In this document: one piece after another, positions 21,864 to 31,528 of the stretch
Position numbering within the stretch: position 1 is the first letter of the stretch
Layout: each line of letters opens with the position of its first letter
Assembly (NCBI GenBank): GCA_030267965.1
Contig: BRYA01000162.1
Coordinates: 21,832-85,831 of the forward strand
DNA: 64,000 nucleotides
Reading direction: 5' to 3'
Source of the DNA: Triparma columacea
Lineage: Eukaryota > Sar > Bolidophyceae > Parmales > Triparmaceae
Position numbers and translations under genes: made by a program
Notes under the pieces: generated by a model
The model's input: only the letters and a program-made list of their open reading frames with translations
What the model was told of the DNA's origin: nothing
Database searches by the model: none

Positions 21864-23252
21864 ATGTTTGGAAAATCAAGCATAAAACGAAAGAGAAAGA
21901 GCTTTGGCAAATCTTCCGTCACTTCAGAAGCGGCAAGTCACACATTTAGCCCCGTTAACAACACCCGTAACAACATTTCAAGCTCTGAACATGCATTCGA
22001 TAGCATATTTGGAGAAGGAGGCCTAACAGGAGGCCTAACAGGAGGCCTAACAGCGCCAACACCTCAAGATTGTATCAATACGCAACACAATACACAACAC
22101 AAGACACAACACAATACACATTCAACCATCCACTCTACCAACATCAACTCTCCCCATAAAGCACTTCACAAATCACTACAAGAAACCGACCCTATCCCCC
22201 CCTCTGTACCATCTACCCCCTCCACTACCGCCTCCACTACCCCCTCCACTACCTCCGCCGATCCCATGACCTCCACTCGTACCCTCAAAGACACCAAATC
22301 CACACCCGATACAACTCCTCACAATGCAATCACACCAATAACAAGACCATCTGCCGCCTCCACCAACACCGCAACCTCCAAAAACACCTCAAAAAAGAAC
22401 AAAACCATATCGTCCTTCTTCACATCGGTCCAAAAACCAGTCAACATCAAAAAGCTACCACCCAAACCACCCCACAACCCCTCCCTAGCCTCAAACCTCA
22501 CGGCCCCTTCGGCCCCCCCCGCCACAACCAACAAGACCCAGTACTATCTAGATTTCGGGCAGAAGGGTTTCAACGAATCCATAAAGTGCCCGATCTGCGA
22601 GACCCTCTACCAGCCAAGCATAAAGTCAGAGTCCGACAACCACAAGAAGGCCTGCTCCTCCTTCACCCTTGGCGTCCCCTTCCACACCCCCAAGAAGCAC
22701 CGCGAGATCCTCAAGGATTTGAAGAGCCCTCCCTCCTCCTCCCGCTCCCCCCCCCCCAACGCCTACCTAGGCCCTAGCGACCACATCCTCTTCCGTTTCG
22801 CAACCCTGAACTCCCGCCTCCGCTCCATCAAAACGATCGTAGACAAGGAGATGGGATTCGCCGAGGACGAGCCGCCCAAAAATATCGTCTACCACGTAGC
22901 CGTGTCTCCCCTAAACGGAAGAGCGGTGGGACTAGTAACCACCCACCCCCTGGACCGCGCTTACGCCCTACTCCCCTCCTCGTCCCCATCCTCCCCCTCC
23001 TCCTCCTCCCTCCTCCTCCGATCCAGGGACCCCTCGCCCGTCAAGGTGGGGGTCCACCAGATGTGGGTCCACTCCAAATCCAGGGGCCTCGGAATCTGCA
23101 CCTCCCTAATCGACAGGGCCAGGGAGACGACGATATACGGGGAGGTCGTAGGGAGGGGGGAGGTTGCGTTCAGCAGCCCGACGGGGGACGGGGTTAAGAT
23201 GGCGAACAAATATAAGAAGGAGGGGGGGGAGGTTTACGTGTACGACTGCTGA
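21864..23252 (+). CDS. ECO1: Cohesin acetyltransferase ECO1/ESCO/CTF7
   Basis: A single exon encoding 462 residues. The N-terminal 200 residues are low-complexity (Thr, Ser, Asn, His) with a short GLT tandem repeat. Next comes a PIP-box-like segment, KTISSFF (about residue 180), typical of PCNA binding in this family. A zinc finger follows: CPICETLYQPSIKSE then DNHKKAC. The C-terminus is the GNAT acetyltransferase domain with VGVHQMWVHSKSRGLGICTS (acetyl-CoA loop SRGLGIC) and EVAFSSPTGDGVKMANKY. ECO1 acetylates SMC3 in S phase to establish sister-chromatid cohesion. The last zinc ligand appears to be Cys rather than the usual His. Pro/Ser homopolymers separate the finger from the acetyltransferase. 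The function is firm from the C-terminal motif. Confidence 0.93.
   Translation: MFGKSSIKRKRKSFGKSSVTSEAASHTFSPVNNTRNNISSSEHAFDSIFGEGGLTGGLTGGLTAPTPQDCINTQHNTQHKTQHNTHSTIHSTNINSPHKALHKSLQETDPIPPSVPSTPSTTASTTPSTTSADPMTSTRTLKDTKSTPDTTPHNAITPITRPSAASTNTATSKNTSKKNKTISSFFTSVQKPVNIKKLPPKPPHNPSLASNLTAPSAPPATTNKTQYYLDFGQKGFNESIKCPICETLYQPSIKSESDNHKKACSSFTLGVPFHTPKKHREILKDLKSPPSSSRSPPPNAYLGPSDHILFRFATLNSRLRSIKTIVDKEMGFAEDEPPKNIVYHVAVSPLNGRAVGLVTTHPLDRAYALLPSSSPSSPSSSSLLLRSRDPSPVKVGVHQMWVHSKSRGLGICTSLIDRARETTIYGEVVGRGEVAFSSPTGDGVKMANKYKKEGGEVYVYDC
22021..22056 (+). repeat. Three copies of a 12-nt in-frame repeat
   Basis: GGAGGCCTAACA occurs three times in a row inside the disordered N-terminus of the ECO1 gene and encodes GLTGGLTGGLT. 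A CACAA-rich simple repeat follows at about 22080-22125. Confidence 0.85.
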
Positions 23253-23408
23253 ACGGGGGGGTGGGAGGATTTTAGACATGCTAAATTTCTCTCCCTTGTA
23301 TTTATTTATGTATTTATTTGCGACATCTCTAATTTATTTCAACAAAAACAGGGGGGTTAACTTGTTGTTAAGCACAGCCCCTCCCGCACGCAGCTGCCCG
23401 CCACCTTT

Positions 23409-25616
23409 CTACAGCCCCGCGACAGCCCTCTGAATCGCACTGAGGAAGTCTCCATGTTCAAGGGGCTTCCTCACCTCCTTGACCTTTTCGACCCTCTCCC
23501 TCTCCCCGAAGAGGTCGCCCTTGTTGTCGATAGGCACCACCACCGCACCGCCCTCGGTTCCGGGCGCGACGAACTTGCAGTGCACGTTCTTAACCTTGAA
23601 GAAAACCTCTATCCTCATCGGGCTGGCTGTGAAGTCCACCCCCAAAGACTTGTTCAGCTGGATCCTGACCTGCCCGCTGGCCGCGGACAGCGGCACAATG
23701 TCGAACTTGGTCTTGCTCGTCTTCCCCGTCCCCCCCACCTTCCTAAAGTGCAGGCACTCCTGCGGGCTCAAGCTGAGCGCGGTCTTCCCGTCCTGGTAGT
23801 AGACGCTCCCGCAGCCGGAGTCGGAGAAGGCGACGGCTACGCGGCCCCCGGTGTAGGTGCAGGTCAGGCGCCCGGGATCGCGGGAGACGGCGAGGCCCCC
23901 GCTGGGCCACTTGGCGTAAGCGGAGCCGTCGGACCTGCTCTCGGCCCCGACGCCTCCTCCCAAGTAAAGCTTCTTGAAGGGAGGGGCCAAGGTATGGGTG
24001 GGGCGGGGGGGGCTAGGGACGACGGGGTCGGAAGAGGCGACGGCGGAACCCTGAATTAGGTGAGAGGGTGATTCGGAACCTTCCACGACGCCCTCAATGG
24101 ACTCCATGACCCGAGGGGATGCGACAGAGCTGCCGACGGGGGGGTGGGAGGAACGAGGGGACTGAACTGAAGAGCTAACACTACCCTGCCAGCTAACGGG
24201 CTTGAACTTAACCTGCCCGGTCTTTGGGGGCAGGGACGAGCTGGGCTTCTTCTTAACCGCTCGCCTTGCGACGGCCTTCTCCTTCTTGATTTTTGCAACC
24301 TCATCACCGAATGATGGGAGGAGAGAAAGGCAGTCAGATATCGAGGCCGTCGCGAGCGTGGCTCCAGGGGGAGACTTCGGGATCGGGTTCATCGCCGAGG
24401 CCGTGGCCTTCTGAGGCCCCTTCATTGACTTGCTTGACCGAGTTGAAATCGGGGAAGTGTGGATTGGGGAACCGCGCCTGGTGGGAGAGGAGGTCGCTGA
24501 CATCTTCTTCCTGCTGTTTACGTGGAGTCGTAGCTCCTTAGGATTCGTTAGGACGGCGTCGGATGGGATTAAGTTACTGTCATTGCCATCGTTGCTGTTG
24601 TTACTATTGTTGTTGTTGTATCTTCTATTGTTGGTTTTCTTTCTCCCTGCTTGTGCAGCCCTCGACAAGGCCGACTTTGTCTCCTTGTTGAAGACCTTCT
24701 GTTTAAAGTATGAGTGGTTCTCCGACTGGAGAATCTTGAACTTGAGCTTGTGAAAGACACCCTTGCCGTCAGTGGAGGCTGCAAAATCGGCGGCTTCATC
24801 CAAATCGTCCTCCCCAACAGGATTGCAGTCGAAGGTCTGGCAGTTCTCTGCCATTGAAAGCACGACCATTTTGTAGTGTTCGTGACTGCACCAAGGATTA
24901 CTTGAACCGATGAAATGCAACAGACTTTGAAGTTGGGAGAGGTTCAGAAGCTGAGGAGTGTCGATACAATTCTTCGACAGCCAAAGCTCCTCGAGCAATG
25001 TGAGATCACAGAGCGAAGAAATATCTTCTATCTTATTGTTAGACGCGCGCAACACCTTAAGAGAAGGAAGGGACTCGACGCCAGATAAGGAGGCGAGCTT
25101 ATTATGAGAGACGTCCAGTTTTGTGAGGAAGGGAGAGTAAGAAGAAGGGGCGATGAAAGATAGAGGGGCGAGGGTCGGAATGTTGTTGAACGAAAGGTTG
25201 AGCATCGAAAGTGAAGAAAATCGGTTCAGTTCTATGCCCTTGACGTCTAGGATGTTCTGATCAGACAGGATGATGGCCCGAACGTAGTCCAGGTTTGTAG
25301 TATCCGTTGAAAGGTCGGATAGGATCGTCGTTGAGCCGAACGGTGTCGGGGGAAGGTTTGCTGAAAAGTTTAAGAGAGGAGGCCTTGAGGGGGTGAGAGG
25401 TTGTCTCTGGGGAGAGGCCTGGGGAGAGGTCTGTTGGTCCCCTCCGTCTGTGTCCGGCGCTTCGAGATCCGGAGTCGAGGAGGCACCGGGATCGGGAGTG
25501 GATGGGGACTGCATGGGACTGCTTTCACCTATCTCCTCATCACTTTCTTCAAAACCGAACATGGGTTGACTTGATGAGACGGCATCTGGTTCCGGAGGGG
25601 TCTCAGGATCCTTCAT
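23409..25616 (-). CDS. Leucine-rich-repeat protein with FAM194/ERICH6-like C-terminal domain
   Basis: A single exon of 735 residues starting at the ATG at 25616; upstream codons stay open but lack an ATG. An acidic Ser/Pro-rich N-terminus leads to a classic SDS22-like LRR block (LDVSHNKLASLSGVESL, LRASNNKIEDISSLCDLTLL, ELWLSKNCIDTPQLLNLSQL), then an LRR-cap-like region (NPWCSHEHYKMVVLS). A long disordered Asn/Ser/Pro middle follows. Residues of about 550-690 hold GSAYAKWPSGGLAVS, FSDSGCGSVYYQDGKTALSL and similar beta-turn units, resembling the FAM194 domain of ERICH6-type proteins, which are enriched in ciliated organisms. An LRR plus FAM194-like architecture fits a scaffold, perhaps ciliary or centrosomal; this is inference. 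It converges on ECO1 with 156 bp between stops. Confidence 0.8.
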   Translation of the reverse strand: MKDPETPPEPDAVSSSQPMFGFEESDEEIGESSPMQSPSTPDPGASSTPDLEAPDTDGGDQQTSPQASPQRQPLTPSRPPLLNFSANLPPTPFGSTTILSDLSTDTTNLDYVRAIILSDQNILDVKGIELNRFSSLSMLNLSFNNIPTLAPLSFIAPSSYSPFLTKLDVSHNKLASLSGVESLPSLKVLRASNNKIEDISSLCDLTLLEELWLSKNCIDTPQLLNLSQLQSLLHFIGSSNPWCSHEHYKMVVLSMAENCQTFDCNPVGEDDLDEAADFAASTDGKGVFHKLKFKILQSENHSYFKQKVFNKETKSALSRAAQAGRKKTNNRRYNNNNSNNSNDGNDSNLIPSDAVLTNPKELRLHVNSRKKMSATSSPTRRGSPIHTSPISTRSSKSMKGPQKATASAMNPIPKSPPGATLATASISDCLSLLPSFGDEVAKIKKEKAVARRAVKKKPSSSLPPKTGQVKFKPVSWQGSVSSSVQSPRSSHPPVGSSVASPRVMESIEGVVEGSESPSHLIQGSAVASSDPVVPSPPRPTHTLAPPFKKLYLGGGVGAESRSDGSAYAKWPSGGLAVSRDPGRLTCTYTGGRVAVAFSDSGCGSVYYQDGKTALSLSPQECLHFRKVGGTGKTSKTKFDIVPLSAASGQVRIQLNKSLGVDFTASPMRIEVFFKVKNVHCKFVAPGTEGGAVVVPIDNKGDLFGERERVEKVKEVRKPLEHGDFLSAIQRAVAGL

Positions 25617-25791
25617 TGAGAGGTTAGGGGGGGGGCTGGAAAGGTCAGAACGGGAACAAATGGGCAATAACCAAATTCTCAACCTTGAGTCTCAGAGAAG
25701 AAATTGGTCCTTTCCAATTTCCAAACCCCAGTTCGGGGTGCTTAAACATTAATAATATGTAGAGATTTAGTCATGAGAGACAATAGTTTTG

Positions 25792-26817
25792 CTATAGAGA
25801 AAAGTCAACCTCGAAGACGCCGCTGCTACTCCACTTGCCGTTTTCAATCGTGGTCCTTCTGTCTGCTTTTTGGAATATGGCCTCGGCAACCCTCTCGCCA
25901 TCAACGTCAGGCTCCAGCGAGAGGTCGACCTCCACAACTGGGGCTGATCCCCTTCTGTTCGTTGCATACTTGGCAGTATGATTTTTTCCAGTCTTGTACG
26001 AGCGTGCGTTGCCATTGGGCCTTACATTCCCGTTCGCTTGCCGTTCTCCCCATCTAGTCCCCACCCCCCCTCCCCTGGCTCCCCTTCCAAACTTCAAGCT
26101 CATCCTCTCCTTCTCCTTCTTTTCCTTCTCCATCTTCTCCGCTAGTTTACTTTCTGCCTCCTCCCACTTTGTTCTCAGCTCGGCGCAGCGAGAACGGAGC
26201 TGAGAGAGAGAAGCATCTTTCTTTTTCATTGAAGACTGGTTTGACGCCTTCACTTCTGTAAGTTCTTTGCGGCAAGATTCTAGGTCCTCCCTAGTGCCTT
26301 CGAGCTTGAGGGTCAGGGCTGACACCTTTGATTCGAGACCTTCGATGTACGCCTGCAGCTGTGGAGGCGTCGCGAGAGGCAGCGTTGATTTCTTTCTCAG
26401 AAGTGAAGCCATGGAAGTTGGGGACGATGAAGATGGAACGACAGGAGGTACAGGTAGTGCGGGGGGGGGCGGGGGTGGAGGTGCTTTGCTGCGGACAGAG
26501 TGAGGTGTAGCGACTGACTTGTTTGGGTGGGAAGGCTGAACGAAAGACATGTCGGTGTACCTGGGAAAATTCGTAGGTGCATTTGATGACATTGATACTG
26601 CTGATGGTGCATTAGATGATATTGATATTTCCGAGATATCTGTTCCACGGAGGCGGCAAAGAATCGAGAGAGGGTCAAAGGTCCCATGATCGCCACGGGG
26701 GGAGGAGGAGGGAGAGTGAATTGAAGACATTTGGCTTCGGTCGACATTGTTGGAGAGCATGCTGTGGTGCTGCGGAGTTCGGGAGAAGCTGGGCTTGGGA
26801 TGGTGCCGCGAACTCAT
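25792..26817 (-). CDS. Coiled-coil protein with proline-rich region, unknown function
   Basis: An intronless frame of 341 residues with a good ATG. The N-terminal 120 residues are Ser/Pro-rich and disordered. A pure proline run (APPPPPPPALPVPPV) follows, then a predicted coiled coil of about 90 residues (IEGLESKVSALTLKLEGT onward, heptad-like Leu/Lys/Glu spacing) with a basic Lys/Glu tail. The C-terminal 90 residues are Gly/Asn/Arg-rich. Two short related acidic-hydrophobic motifs, VVEVDLSLEPD and VFEVDFSL, occur near the end, the second at the very C-terminus. Repeated V-E-V-D-x-S-L looks like a linear binding motif. I do not recognise the family. The gene is tandem with the LRR-FAM194 gene. 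Confidence 0.7.
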   Translation of the reverse strand: MSSRHHPKPSFSRTPQHHSMLSNNVDRSQMSSIHSPSSSPRGDHGTFDPLSILCRLRGTDISEISISSNAPSAVSMSSNAPTNFPRYTDMSFVQPSHPNKSVATPHSVRSKAPPPPPPPALPVPPVVPSSSSPTSMASLLRKKSTLPLATPPQLQAYIEGLESKVSALTLKLEGTREDLESCRKELTEVKASNQSSMKKKDASLSQLRSRCAELRTKWEEAESKLAEKMEKEKKEKERMSLKFGRGARGGGVGTRWGERQANGNVRPNGNARSYKTGKNHTAKYATNRRGSAPVVEVDLSLEPDVDGERVAEAIFQKADRRTTIENGKWSSSGVFEVDFSL

Positions 26818-26964
26818 GATGGCTCGCCTAACACAAAAAAAATGATGTCGAGAAAAAATTTACCAGGGCAGCAGCAGCAGAAGTGAAGAAGCAAACAAAC
26901 AAAAGTGAGGGGGAGATAAAGGTGAATGTGTCGACACCGGTTTAGTACAAGCACAAAACTTAAG

Positions 26965-27936
26965 TTATAGCTCCTTCTCATCGTTTCCGCCGGCTAATTC
27001 GAGAAGTTTCTCGTTATACAACCTTCCGGCAACGGTGCGTCTTATGGGGTCGACTTTTGGGTCACTCCTCATGTTGAGTAGGTCCTCAAGTGAGGCCTCC
27101 CTAAAGGTTTTCGATGACAGGAGATAGTTTTCGTTGAGGACGGCCTTCGCTACAGCGGCGCGCTCTCCTTTGCCTCGCGACGAGTCTATGATGTTGAGCA
27201 GCTCGGCATTGGAGAGGGAATTGAGGGGTCTCCCGTCGTTGGTCTGGAAGTCGGAGGCTGATTGAACGTAGGCTGAGTGGGTTTCTAGGACAAAACTGGT
27301 GAGGGGTGGGGGGGGAGCGTTAGGAAATCGGCGATGAGGGAAGCGGCAATGAGCGAAGCAAAAAAATCGCAGCTAACAGGGTCAGGGTAGGGCTGAGAGT
27401 TCCTCATTCGCTTGCGCGATACAGACTATGGGTAGTGCGAAGGAGCACATGGCCTTCCTCTCTCTTCCCTCCTCGCGTCGCTCATCGCTTCGAACTCACC
27501 TAGCCTTGCTCCTCAACTCCCCGTGTAACACCTCCCTCTCATCCCTCAGTCTCCTAGCCTTGTCGATCCAAAACTTCTCAACTGCGTCGGGGTCCATCTC
27601 GGGGAACTTATCTATCGCGAAGGACTTTTGGTCTGGGTTGGAGAGGGAGGTCAGCACGAGCACAGTGAAGGACTCTGTTGAAGACTTGGACTTAAAATGA
27701 GGAGAAGATAGCTCCAACTGCATTTTCGTGATTGTGTTGAAAGATCCCTGAGTCGTTGAAGATGAAAGCATAGTAGCCAGTTCCAACGTCGTGTACACAT
27801 CAGAATCACTGAGCTGCTTAAGTTCGTTCACCGCATAATTTGCATCTGAAGGGTTGGAGGAGGCAAGATTGAGGATTAGAAGGAAGAACACAGTTAGGAG
27901 AGCTATTGGCCGCCGGGGGGGCGGAAGAAGTGACAT
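26965..27936 (-). CDS. Secreted or ER-luminal hypothetical protein
   Basis: Two exons (27500-27936 and 26965-27295) join in phase 2 to 255 residues. Residues 1-27 are a clear signal peptide (RRPIALLTVFFLLILNLASS). The mature part is helical and charged, with no cysteine clusters or membrane spans: ELKQLSDSDVYTTLELATML, DAVEKFWIDKARRLRDERE, and after the splice ELLNIIDSSRGKGERAAVAK and MRSDPKVDPIRRTVAGRLYN. There is no recognisable retention signal (it ends DEKEL; KDEL-like only by resemblance, since the last four are EKEL). I do not recognise a family. It diverges from another secreted-protein gene, with 126 bp between start codons, suggesting co-regulated ER/secretory products. Confidence 0.75.
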
Positions 27937-28062
27937 TGAAGTGGATTGGGCGGTCGGGGGGATGAATCAAGATTATGGAGGGGGGGACCTAATTAACTGC
28001 CAGCCTTGTGCATAATTCGTTATTATTGAAAAAGGAGTCAATAGAAATCTTACAACTCGAGA

Positions 28063-28845
28063 ATGCTTCCCCCAACACTCCGATCGAGGGAAGGATGTAG
28101 GTTCCTTCTTATTCTGCTCATCCTCACTTTCACTCGGGCTAGTGATGTCCAGCCATCCTTCCCAATGTCGTTCTCCGCAACCGTGGTTACGACAGCGCAC
28201 CTACTACCCGAGAATATTAGCTACCCGCCGAGGGAGAAGGTTGTTAAGGTCATGTATGATAGGGCGAGGGGGAAGGCCATGTTCGTGATCGAGAAGTGAG
28301 TGGGGGGGGGATGGTGGGCGCATTGAGTAGAGCATCGCGCATTGAGTAGAGCATCACGCATTGTACGCATTTATCTCACCCGCGCCACCTCCCCCTTGCA
28401 CAGAGGACTTGACGCAGGGAAGACCTTCTACAGGGACTTCAAGGGGGAGAACGAATACCTCATCAAATACTCCTCCAAAAAGACCTGCCAAAGGTCATGG
28501 CTAGGCACGCCCATGCCACCCATCGAACTTCCGAAAATGATTGACATAGGAGAGACAGAAATATCCGGGAAGGAGTGCACCCACTGGGTGAGAGACGAGG
28601 GGACAGAGAGGATACACATGTGGTTCACGAAGGAGGAGGGGACACCCATGAGGCTCACTCACGAACACGTCGGGGAGGACGGGGTCAGCGAACCCACCAT
28701 GACTTATGATATCAAAGATTTTACAGAGGGAGTAGGAGACTTCGGACTGGAGGGGGTGGAAGGGGACTGGAAACACGAGAACTGCGAAAGGTTTGTAGGA
28801 GGATGGCCATGGGTGCACTTGTGGCATTATTACTGGAGGGTTTAA
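28063..28845 (+). CDS. Secreted protein, ependymin-like fold suspected
   Basis: Two exons (28063-28295 and 28404-28845) join in phase 2 to 224 residues. A signal peptide (CRFLLILLILTFTRA) is followed by a beta-rich domain: MSFSATVVTTAHLLPE, VMYDRARGKAMFVIEKG, KTFYRDFKGENEYLIKYSS, CQRSWLGTPMPPIELPK, CTHWVRDEGTERIHMWF and a C-terminal GGWPWVHLWHYYWRV. Conserved-looking Cys, Trp and His positions and alternating strands suggest a lipid-binding beta-sandwich of the ependymin/LolA type, but this is inference from the strand pattern and the YD, C-x-R-S and CTHW motifs. The protein is extracellular or vacuolar. It ends 103 bp before the stop of the convergent SemiSWEET-like gene. Confidence 0.75.
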
Positions 28846-28948
28846 TGGGGGCGGTTGTCACCAACACATCTACGTCACCATGTCTGTAGTTTCCATTAAC
28901 GACATGAATCCTTCCTGCAACTTCGTAAATCAAAAACGCTTTTATATT

Positions 28949-29320
28949 TCACAGGTTCAGGTCACTATCATTATCACCGTTATAAATGAACTTTTCGTGG
29001 ACGTCGTTATTGCACTGACTTCCGACATCTCTGGTGTAAACTCGCTTGTGAAAGAAATCGTAGTTAATCTTGAGAATCAGGGTAGCAAACGTCCCCAACA
29101 TCTCGACTATTAAGGGAGCCCATATCGGAACAAGCCCCAGCAGGATGCTATAGGTGAATAAAAGGACTAAACCGCAGATAAAGATTGTCAGCCAGAGGTA
29201 GGAGATATCTTTCGTAGAACTACGAAGCAGGCAGGTCACGAATTGTGTCGGTGCAGCACTAGCGAGGACAGCTGCTCCTATGTAACCAAAGACATTGATG
29301 GACGATTCATCCAAAGTCAT
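28949..29320 (-). CDS. Single PQ-loop (SemiSWEET-like) membrane protein
   Basis: An intronless 123-residue protein with three membrane spans: VFGYIGAAVLASAAPTQFVT, ISYLWLTIFICGLVLLF and VPIWAPLIVEMLGTFATLIL. The size, three-span bundle, a P-T-Q in span 1 where SemiSWEETs have P-Q, the SSTKDIS loop (SemiSWEET members often have KS-T-x-x-IS here) and the LG-x-x-PI-x-x-x-x-V step into span 3 all fit half-size SWEET/PQ-loop transporters, which dimerise to move sugars. Half-size forms are typical of prokaryotes; eukaryotic SWEETs normally have seven spans. The C-terminal tail is hydrophilic. The gene borders the AT-rich island on its 5' side. Confidence 0.7.
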   Translation of the reverse strand: MTLDESSINVFGYIGAAVLASAAPTQFVTCLLRSSTKDISYLWLTIFICGLVLLFTYSILLGLVPIWAPLIVEMLGTFATLILKINYDFFHKRVYTRDVGSQCNNDVHEKFIYNGDNDSDLNL

Positions 29321-30172
29321 ATGTTGTTGTGTAGGTCAGATTGATCAGGATACAGTATACAGTATATATATTATGTTGTAATTCTGAAAGGTTGAAACGG
29401 TTGTGTCGGGGATGTTGTTTTTGTGGTATTTTTCTCTACTTGGTACTTTATGAGAACAACTAGTATCGATGTATCTACTCTTTTCCTTGATAAGAACTTG
29501 GGTGTCTTTACACTATATCGGATGTACGTGGTGAACGTCAATTATCCCCAGGAGAAAAAATGTCAAATTTTTTTTTTAATGGGTTCAAAGATACTTGCAC
29601 TCATATTCTAGATTTGTCAATTAGTCAATTAGTGACACAATAGTTGCATTAAATATTTTCAATGTCAGAAATTGTTATTTAATTATTATACGGAAAGTCA
29701 AACTTTTAAAATTATATATTGAGCACTATCATTTACTTTATAGATTATTTAATGATTGAATTGCACAAATAACCATTATCTAATTCAACGTAGCTCATTG
29801 GAAAAATATTTTCACAAAATTTCAGAAACGTTTTTTAGATATTATAGAGTATAATATGTGTATTAATATGATTGTGAAATCACATTTTGAAGAATCAATG
29901 AAGATAAACGTTAACTTCACCTTCATTCGGAAAATCTGTATGTCGTTGCGTGGTGTAACATGGAGTGAAGCGTGACGTGCTACAAACGAAGAGAAATTGC
30001 ATCAAAGAAAGTTTTGATGCAAAACAATGGAAAGTTTCCCAAGATATTATTATTGATCAAAATTTACCTTATTGCACGGATAAACCCAAACAATAAAACA
30101 AAATTTGTCAAGTGGAAGCCGTTGCCGTATTATCTACGCTGTGAAATTAATGCTCTCTCAACTTCTTCATCT
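29321..30172. other. AT-rich gene-free island
   Basis: This 852-bp stretch has no credible gene. Counting by hand, 29641-29940 contains 70 G or C in 300 bases (23 percent), against clearly more than half in the neighbouring coding regions. It includes T and A runs and no tandem repeat that I can see. It separates the SemiSWEET-like gene from the 3' end of the next minus-strand gene. A plus-strand open frame at 29972-30736 is a shadow of that gene. Confidence 0.7.
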
Positions 30173-31255
30173 TTACGAGTACTGCTCCTGTACTTCCCTC
30201 GCCGTCTTCATTGCCTCCTCCCACTTGGCCTTCTTCTCCTTCCACATGCCCCTTGCCCCCTTCATCCCTCCCCACTCCCACCACATCTCCATGATCGTTT
30301 CAACCTCATTGACAGCCTTAACAAGTCCTCCGTCCTCGTCAACCTCCAGCATCTGAGGGTAGCACTGCACAACTGCGTCCCCAGCCTTGTCCCTCACCCC
30401 CCCCGCCAGCTTCTCCCCCTCCTTGAGCCTCTCCCCCCATGCCCTAATCGTCTCTTCATCCCCCTCGCCTTTGTCTATTTTCCCCCCGATCTCCTTAATC
30501 TTAACAACCCCCGCCTTGAGGCTTTCCCTCATGACCATAACCATCCCCAGTACTGTAACCACGACCTTCCCATCCGTCTCCGCATAGCTGTCGGCAATTC
30601 TCTCCGCCTCCCTTCTCTTCCCTTCATCCTCGCTTTCCAAATCTTCATAGAAGCTATCCTCCCCCGTCCTTTCGTAGTACTCTTGGTCCCCCATAACGTC
30701 CCTTTTAAGTCCTTGTATTCCTGCTGTAAGTGGTGAGCTGGGGATCCACATTTCATCTACGGAGCTCTTGATATCCTTAACGCATTCATATACCCCTCTA
30801 ACAGTCCAGACCCCGTTACTACACGCAACCCTTACATTCAAATCCTTCCACTCCTTATCCTCGAACTTGGTGGACTCGTGGTAACAGAGAATCTTGATGT
30901 AATGGAAGGATATTGGGCTGGTTTTATCAATTGTCTCGAGGTCTGAGATGTTGATGTTATTCAGCATGGACTTTATCTTCCCCACAGTTGCTGTTACTTT
31001 ATCAAGTAGGTGTAGGCTTACATAGTTGTTGGATTTCCTGAGTGCTTCAGCGTGTGCTGATATTGCCGGGAGTTCGTTGGTTTTTAAGTGTTGTAGGACT
31101 GAGGTTAGGGGCGCTGATGACTTGATTGATAGTTCTAGTTTAATCATGTTGTGGACGAGGGAACGGAGGTGGTTTTGGAGGTTTGTGAAGGGGGTTGTTA
31201 CGGAGGTGGGGGGGTTTGAGTAGTAGGGTAGATGGGTGGAGGTGAAGGATGACAT
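30173..31255 (-). CDS. Helical cytosolic protein, possible CCNDBP1/GCIP-like
   Basis: An intronless frame of 360 residues from the ATG at 31255. The frame stays open upstream to 31621, but those codons overlap the signal-peptide exon of the divergent TM9SF gene and include a poly-Glu shadow of its poly-Leu, so the shorter start is preferred. The protein is almost entirely helical: LQNHLRSLVHNMIKLELSI, LDKVTATVGKIKSMLNNI, then VWTVRGVYECVKDIKSSVDE, VVVTVLGMVMVMRESLKAG, an acidic tract (YEDLESEDEGKRREAERI) and a basic C-terminus. The layout loosely resembles cyclin-D1-binding protein 1, a helical bundle with a central acidic stretch, but no diagnostic motif confirms it. No signal peptide or membrane span is seen. 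Confidence 0.7.
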   Translation of the reverse strand: MSSFTSTHLPYYSNPPTSVTTPFTNLQNHLRSLVHNMIKLELSIKSSAPLTSVLQHLKTNELPAISAHAEALRKSNNYVSLHLLDKVTATVGKIKSMLNNINISDLETIDKTSPISFHYIKILCYHESTKFEDKEWKDLNVRVACSNGVWTVRGVYECVKDIKSSVDEMWIPSSPLTAGIQGLKRDVMGDQEYYERTGEDSFYEDLESEDEGKRREAERIADSYAETDGKVVVTVLGMVMVMRESLKAGVVKIKEIGGKIDKGEGDEETIRAWGERLKEGEKLAGGVRDKAGDAVVQCYPQMLEVDEDGGLVKAVNEVETIMEMWWEWGGMKGARGMWKEKKAKWEEAMKTAREVQEQYS

Positions 31256-31528
31256 GATGTTAACGTTTGTATTGTGGAGAGGGGTTATGAGAATTAGTTC
31301 CTCTGGCCTGTCGTTGAGGAGGTTGATAATTGAGTGTTGTGGTTGATATGAGTGATATGTTGGTGTATGTGTTGTATATTTAGTATCGATTTGTCTAGAA
31401 TTTGTCGATATTAAGTGACTTAATGGTTGTAGAATGGTTATTTGTGGATGGTCAAGTTTGGAGAAAAGAAGAGGGCAGATTCCGGAGCAGAAAAATGAAA
31501 CAATTCGGAATAGTCCATATTCTCTGCG

